Assembly (NCBI GenBank): GCA_902762335.1
Contig: CACWNZ010000089.1
Location: 1 to 9,128, forward strand
DNA from: an uncultured Ruminococcus sp.
GTDB taxonomy: Bacteria > Bacillota > Clostridia > Oscillospirales > Acutalibacteraceae
Direction of reading: 5' to 3'
DNA length: 9,128 nt
Of the stretch, positions 6,141-9,128 are shown piece after piece. How positions within the stretch are numbered: position 1 is the stretch's first letter; every line of letters begins with the position of its first letter. Made by a program: the position numbers and the translations under genes. Under the pieces are notes generated by a model. It did no database searches and was not told the origin of the DNA. It was given only the letters and a program-made list of their open reading frames with translations.

Positions 6141-7127
6141 TCAGAGGAAATGAGCTCTCAGCTCGTCGCCTGTCTGTGTGCAGAGATATGCGGGGGGAAC
6201 GTCAAGCACAGTCTTGCAGCCCGTCATGCCCTCGTCAGCCATTCTCTTAACAGCCCTTGCATAAGCGATGAGAACGCTCGTTGTGAATTCGGGGTTTGAG
6301 TCAAGGGTGAGCCTGTACTCGATGATGTGCTTGTTCTCCTTGTTAAGACCCGTTTTGCCCGATCTGAACACGAAGCCGCCGTGAGCCATGCCGCTGTGGT
6401 TTGCGGCGAAATCCTCTTCGCTGATGAAATGAACGATCGTGTTGTAGTCGGCAAAATAGTTGGGCATCTCCTTGATCTGTCTCTCGACCTCGGCGGCATC
6501 TGCGCCCTGCTCAAGAACAACGAAGCACTCTCTGAGGTGCTTGTCCCTTGTTGAAAGCTCGGGATCCTCGCCGTTCCTAACAGCCTCAAGAGCGGTCTCT
6601 ATGGGGATGGTGTACTGCTTTGCGTTCTTAACGCCCTTAATGCGTCTTACGGCATCGGAATGTCCCTGGCTTACGCCCTTGCCCCAGAAGGTATAGTCCT
6701 TGCCGTCGGGGAGGATAGCGTTGGCGTATACCCTGTTGAGAGAGAACAGACCCGGATCCCAGCCGACTGAGATCATGCCGATATGACCGCTCTCCTTTGC
6801 AGCCTTATCAACGGCGGCAAAATGCTCGGGTATCCTTGCGTGGGTATCAAAGCTGTCGATAACGTTGAACAGCGCCGCGTACTTCGGTGTCTGCACGGGA
6901 AGATCCGTTGCGCTGCCGCCGCAGAGAACGAGCACGTCGATCTTATCGGTCCATTTCTCTATCTCGTCAATGCTTACAACGGGTACGCCGGGGGTGAGTA
7001 TCTTAACGCCCGAGGGGTCGCGCCTTGTGAATACGGCGGCAAGCTCCATGTCGTCGGCAGCCGCAACGGCGATCTCGGTTCCTCTGCCGAGGTTGCCGTA
7101 GCCTAAAATTCCTATCCTTGTTTTCAT
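6141..7127 (-). CDS. ddh: meso-Diaminopimelate D-dehydrogenase (EC 1.4.1.16)
   Basis: This NADPH-dependent enzyme converts tetrahydrodipicolinate plus ammonia directly to meso-diaminopimelate, a one-step route to the lysine and peptidoglycan precursor. The 328-residue length is that of the family. The N-terminus MKTRIGILGYGNLGRG contains the dinucleotide-binding GYGNLGRG (9-16), followed by FTRRDP, a likely NADP phosphate contact. SVGWDPGLFSLNR and the stretch FWGKGVSQGHSDAVRRI are hallmark substrate-site segments, and HIIEYRLTLDSNPEFT is typical of the C-terminal part. The start at 7127 is set by this N-terminus and by an AAAGGAG site about nine bases upstream; a longer frame to 7175 would run into the promoter. 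It is monocistronic with a near-ideal promoter, consistent with steady high expression. The other lysine-pathway genes are not in view. Confidence 0.95.
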   Translation of the reverse strand: MKTRIGILGYGNLGRGTEIAVAAADDMELAAVFTRRDPSGVKILTPGVPVVSIDEIEKWTDKIDVLVLCGGSATDLPVQTPKYAALFNVIDSFDTHARIPEHFAAVDKAAKESGHIGMISVGWDPGLFSLNRVYANAILPDGKDYTFWGKGVSQGHSDAVRRIKGVKNAKQYTIPIETALEAVRNGEDPELSTRDKHLRECFVVLEQGADAAEVERQIKEMPNYFADYNTIVHFISEEDFAANHSGMAHGGFVFRSGKTGLNKENKHIIEYRLTLDSNPEFTTSVLIAYARAVKRMADEGMTGCKTVLDVPPAYLCTQTGDELRAHFL

Positions 7128-7162
7128 TTTTCCAATCTCCTTTATATGCAGAATGTAATTAT

Positions 7163-7191
7163 AGTATAGAAACAAAAATACGATATGTCAA
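7163..7191 (-). promoter_or_regulatory. Near-consensus sigma-A promoter of ddh
   Basis: Read on the minus strand, TTGACA (7191-7186) is followed after exactly 17 bases by TATACT (7168-7163). A TATAAT overlaps just downstream. The predicted start near 7156 gives a leader of about 30 bases carrying the AAAGGAG ribosome site. No operator-like dyad is evident, which suggests constitutive use. Confidence 0.88.
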
Positions 7192-7224
7192 TGATTATTT
7201 GCATAATTATTACAGAAAAGTTCC

Positions 7225-7253
7225 TTGTATCCCGTCACTTTATGGTATATAAT
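7225..7253 (+). promoter_or_regulatory. Sigma-A promoter of the 7286-8625 operon
   Basis: TTGTAT (7225-7230) and a perfect TATAAT (7248-7253) are 17 bases apart. Transcription would begin near 7260, and GGGAGG (7273-7278) lies seven bases before ATG 7286. It is divergent from, and does not overlap, the ddh promoter 34 bases away. Confidence 0.82.
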
Positions 7254-7285
7254 AGTATAAACTCAGTTTATCGGGAGGTATAGAA

Positions 7286-7690
7286 ATGATTTTAGCTTTA
7301 TGCATAGACGATAAAAACGGCATTTCCTTCAACAGGCGCAGGCAGAGCAGAGACAGCCTGCTGATAAAGGATCTTGTTGAAAATGCCGGTGACAGAAAAA
7401 TATATATAGGCAGCTATTCGGCGCCGCTGTTTGCAGGGTATGAGGAAAGAGTCACGGTTGACGATGAGTATTTTTCACACGCAGGGGAGGAGGATATATG
7501 CTTCTCGGAGGGAACAGACCCCGCCGCCTTTGCCGACAGCATAAACGGGCTAATACTTTACCGCTGGAACAGGCATTATCCCTCGGATAAGAAATTCACG
7601 CTTGATCTTTCGGGGTATGAGCTTGTTACTGCTTACGACTTTGCCGGCAGCTCGCATGATAAATTATCGAAGGAGGTCTACAGCAGATGA
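7286..7690 (+). CDS. Small cytoplasmic protein of unknown function, coupled to the nuclease gene
   Basis: I cannot assign a function to this 134-residue protein. It starts MILALCIDDKNGISFNRRRQSRD, has an internal SYSAPLFAGY and a notable LILYRWNRHYPSDKKF segment near residue 90, and ends with FAGSSHDKLSKEVYSR. There is no signal peptide or membrane segment. From memory, relatives in Clostridia are labelled hypothetical or, doubtfully, ribonuclease Z; no HxHxDH metallo-hydrolase motif is present here, so I do not accept that name. The GGGAGG site and sigma-A promoter support the start. Its stop overlaps the next start as ATGA, and the AGGAGG for the next gene (7671-7676) lies inside this one, so the two are translated together. 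That suggests a related role, such as handling or protecting against the nuclease, but this is inference only. Confidence 0.82.
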   Translation: MILALCIDDKNGISFNRRRQSRDSLLIKDLVENAGDRKIYIGSYSAPLFAGYEERVTVDDEYFSHAGEEDICFSEGTDPAAFADSINGLILYRWNRHYPSDKKFTLDLSGYELVTAYDFAGSSHDKLSKEVYSR

Positions 7691-8625
7691 AAAGGATAAG
7701 ATCGGCTCTTGCTCTGCTTCTGACTGTACTTACATGTATAGTCCTGCCCTCGTGCGAAATGCTGCCGATAAGCGAGAAGAACACCCCGCAGGTCAGCAGA
7801 CCGCCCGTTTCGGCGGCGGAGGGCGCTTATACTATAGATACCGTACCCGCATATTCGGGGGACGCATACGTTGAGATAAACAACAACGTGCCTTATTTTG
7901 AAAGCTCCGAATATATGACCGAGGCTTATGAATTCTACAGCGACCTCGATTCTCTCGGCAGGTGCGGCTACTGCGTTGCCTGCGTATGCAAGGAGACTAT
8001 GCCCACCGAAAAAAGAGGAAATATCAGTCAGGTAAAGCCGACAGGCTGGCAGAGCATAAAATATGATTTCGTAGACGGAAAATCGCTGTATAACCGCTGT
8101 CATCTTATAGGCTTTCAGCTCACTGCAGAAAATGCCAACGCAAAGAACCTCATCACAGGCACGAGGTATCTCAATACCGAGGGTATGCTCCCCTTTGAAA
8201 ATCTCGTAGCCGACTACGTAAAGGAAACGCGCAACCACGTTATGTACAGAGTTACCCCCGTTTTTGACGGGAACGATCTCGTTGCACGAGGGGTTGAAAT
8301 GGAGGCGTGGTCTGTCGAGGACAACGGCGACGGTGTTTGCTTCAATATCTATGCCTATAACGTACAGCCGAACGTCATAATAAACTATGCCGACGGCACC
8401 AGCAGGGAACAGAACGCTGCGCCTTCCGAAGTCTCCGTAGCCTCTCAGCAGAGCGGTGAGGTAAGACAGTTTGTAATAAACACCAAGAACAAAAAGATAC
8501 ATCTGCCCGAATGCGGCTCGGTAGCCTCTATAAAAGAAGAAAACAAAAAGACCGTGACAGGCACTCTTGAAGAGCTTACTGCACAGGGCTATACTCCCTG
8601 CGGGAGCTGTCTGTCAAAGCAGTAA
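7687..8625 (+). CDS. Secreted DNA/RNA non-specific endonuclease, lipoprotein, with C-terminal zinc-binding tail
   Basis: This is a 312-residue member of the EndA/streptodornase-like beta-beta-alpha metal nucleases that cut DNA and RNA outside the cell. A signal peptide ends in the lipobox LPSC (Cys 23), so the protein should be membrane-anchored. A Pro/Ser linker follows to about 60. The nuclease core holds LYNRCHLIGFQL with the presumed catalytic His 139, and NAKNLITGTRYLN with the metal-ligand Asn near 154; GMLPFENLVADYV follows. The family DRGH motif reads NRCH here, a common variant. The last 50 residues form a separate module, QFVINTKNKKIHLPECGSV to GYTPCGSC, with H272, C276, C305 and C308 arranged as a zinc site resembling Ada-type tails. 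An extra cluster RCGYCVACVC (93-101) is notable. It is coupled by ATGA to the small gene upstream and convergent with the regulator gene, three bases apart. Confidence 0.92.
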   Translation: MKRIRSALALLLTVLTCIVLPSCEMLPISEKNTPQVSRPPVSAAEGAYTIDTVPAYSGDAYVEINNNVPYFESSEYMTEAYEFYSDLDSLGRCGYCVACVCKETMPTEKRGNISQVKPTGWQSIKYDFVDGKSLYNRCHLIGFQLTAENANAKNLITGTRYLNTEGMLPFENLVADYVKETRNHVMYRVTPVFDGNDLVARGVEMEAWSVEDNGDGVCFNIYAYNVQPNVIINYADGTSREQNAAPSEVSVASQQSGEVRQFVINTKNKKIHLPECGSVASIKEENKKTVTGTLEELTAQGYTPCGSCLSKQ

Positions 8626-8628
8626 GCA

Positions 8629-9030
8629 TCAGCCCTCGTCAGAGACAGACGAAGCCGCATTACTTTCGGCAAGGTCAAACTCGTCGCACAGCGCTCTGAG
8701 CTGCTGTACGGTTTCGGCGCGCTTGTCCCTGTCCTTTGTGTCGTCCATGAGCAGCTCCCGCAGCTCGCCTATAAGCTCGTCGGCTCTTTCGGCTACGGGA
8801 CGGTTTTTTCTCAGCTCATAAAAGCGCTCGTCGTCTATCACGACAAGCTCGTTGATCTCAACTCCGAAGAACTCCGCAAGCCTGCGGGCTGTCTCTAACC
8901 TGCGCGGGAATTTCTCTCCCGTTTCATAGTAGATATAGGTCCTTTTGCTTATGCCCACGGCGGCAGCCACCTGCTCCTGAGTAAGGCGCATGGCAGTTCT
9001 GTATTTTCTGCATTTTTCTGCGAATGTCAT
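8629..9030 (-). CDS. XRE-family transcriptional regulator
   Basis: The 133-residue protein has an N-terminal Cro/CI-type helix-turn-helix over about residues 5-60: FAEKCRKYRTAMRLTQEQV, then AAAVGISKRTYIYYETGEKFP and the third-helix region ETARRLAEFFGVEINEL. A charged helical C-terminus follows (ELIGELRELL, KRAETVQQLRALCDEF), probably for dimerisation. I chose ATG 9030 because GGAG lies nine bases upstream and the HTH then starts at the usual place; the longer frame to 9069 would overlap its own -10 box. It is transcribed divergently from the gene beginning at 9121, with interleaved promoters, so it may repress that gene and itself. No terminator lies between its stop and the nuclease stop. 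It is not an obvious phage repressor: no peptidase or other domain is attached. Confidence 0.9.
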   Translation of the reverse strand: MTFAEKCRKYRTAMRLTQEQVAAAVGISKRTYIYYETGEKFPRRLETARRLAEFFGVEINELVVIDDERFYELRKNRPVAERADELIGELRELLMDDTKDRDKRAETVQQLRALCDEFDLAESNAASSVSDEG

Positions 9031-9058
9031 AGCTATCGTCTCCAATGGTTTTTCTATA

Positions 9059-9069
9059 TTGTATAACAA
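9059..9069. promoter_or_regulatory. Candidate regulator operator, TTGT-ATA-ACAA inverted repeat
   Basis: A short inverted repeat, TTGT at 9059-9062 and ACAA at 9066-9069, sits on the -10 box of the regulator promoter. Such a small dyad occurs often by chance in AT-rich DNA. Its position is the only reason to list it as a possible XRE binding site. Confidence 0.3.
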
Positions 9070-9072
9070 GGC

Positions 9073-9081
9073 TGATATAAT
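9073..9081 (+). promoter_or_regulatory. Extended -10 promoter for the gene starting at 9121
   Basis: TGATATAAT is an exact extended -10 (TGnTATAAT). No good -35 sits at normal spacing, which fits an extended -10 promoter or one needing an activator. The start would be near 9088, leaving a leader of about 33 bases with a purine-rich ribosome site (AAAGGGGGAGGG) before ATG 9121. Confidence 0.6.
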
Positions 9082-9120
9082 TACAATCTTTAATTTATTA
9101 AACAGAAAGGGGGAGGGCAG

Positions 9121-9128
9121 ATGAACAT
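9121..9128 (+). CDS. Start of a gene continuing beyond the window
   Basis: ATG at 9121 begins MN and the window ends two bases into the third codon. The strong GGGGGAGGG site just upstream and the extended -10 at 9073-9081 support a real start. It is divergent from the XRE gene, so it is a likely regulatory target. Nothing can be said of its product. Confidence 0.6.

Larger units (their letters stand above)
9058..9086 (-). promoter_or_regulatory. Promoter of the XRE regulator
   Basis: On the minus strand TTGTAA (9086-9081) and TACAAT (9063-9058) are 17 bases apart, giving a start near 9051 and a short leader with GGAG before ATG 9030. The -35 shares base 9081 with the opposing TATAAT, so the two promoters cannot be fully occupied at once. 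Confidence 0.72.

Noticed and set aside
7286..7690. Ribonuclease Z
   Set aside because: The protein is far too short and lacks the HxHxDH metal motif of that enzyme.
7678..8502. Minus-strand open frame of 274 codons over the nuclease gene
   Set aside because: It is antisense to a gene with lipobox, catalytic motif and ribosome site, and has no support of its own.
1..8625. A DNA-uptake system combining PilB/PilT pili with the EndA-like nuclease
   Set aside because: The idea is attractive, but the two parts lie on opposite sides of a suspected junction at 1944 and are almost 6 kb apart, with unrelated genes between. No comEA, comEC or pilin gene is seen.

Overview
The window looks like gut-type Firmicutes DNA, most like the Ruminococcus/Oscillospiraceae group of Clostridia. 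This rests on strong AGGAGG-type ribosome sites, sigma-A promoters, lipoproteins with short lipoboxes, a FakA/DegV pair, a Gram-positive type IV pilus ATPase pair and a meso-diaminopimelate dehydrogenase. The assignment is an inference from protein style; no marker gene is present.

Bases 1-1943 hold the 3' part of a pilB-type assembly ATPase and a complete pilT-type retraction ATPase. The gap between them carries two 7-bp tandem repeat blocks that are near-complementary to each other. Directly after the pilT stop the sequence enters the middle of a fatty-acid kinase gene (fakA-like, DAK2 family) that lacks its N-terminal catalytic part. Codon use changes at the same place: arginine goes from mainly CGT to AGG/AGA/CGC, glycine from GGT to GGC, and isoleucine from ATT/ATC to many ATA. 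The fakA remnant also has an internal frame-shifting deletion near 2780. Either this is a real recombination or deletion scar, or two genomes were joined in assembly. It is the most important point to check in the window.

Bases 3112-9128 are of uniform style and well organised. They hold an intact DegV/FakB-like lipid-binding protein ending at a strong terminator; a convergent gene of unknown function (4020-4856, minus); a small lipoprotein (minus); a cytidylate-kinase-like protein with its own sigma-A promoter; a convergent meso-diaminopimelate dehydrogenase sharing a bidirectional terminator; a two-gene operon of a 134-residue unknown protein coupled by ATGA overlap to a secreted DNA/RNA non-specific nuclease lipoprotein; a convergent XRE-type regulator; and the first codons of a further gene transcribed divergently from that regulator.

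Functionally the window offers pilus dynamics (PilB/PilT), exogenous fatty-acid use (FakA remnant plus FakB-like DegV), cell-wall and lysine precursor synthesis (Ddh), and a surface nuclease. I do not see a complete new defence or mobile system. The points most worth a second look are the pilT/fakA junction, the paired 7-bp repeat blocks, the coupled unknown protein plus nuclease, and the regulator with interleaved divergent promoters.
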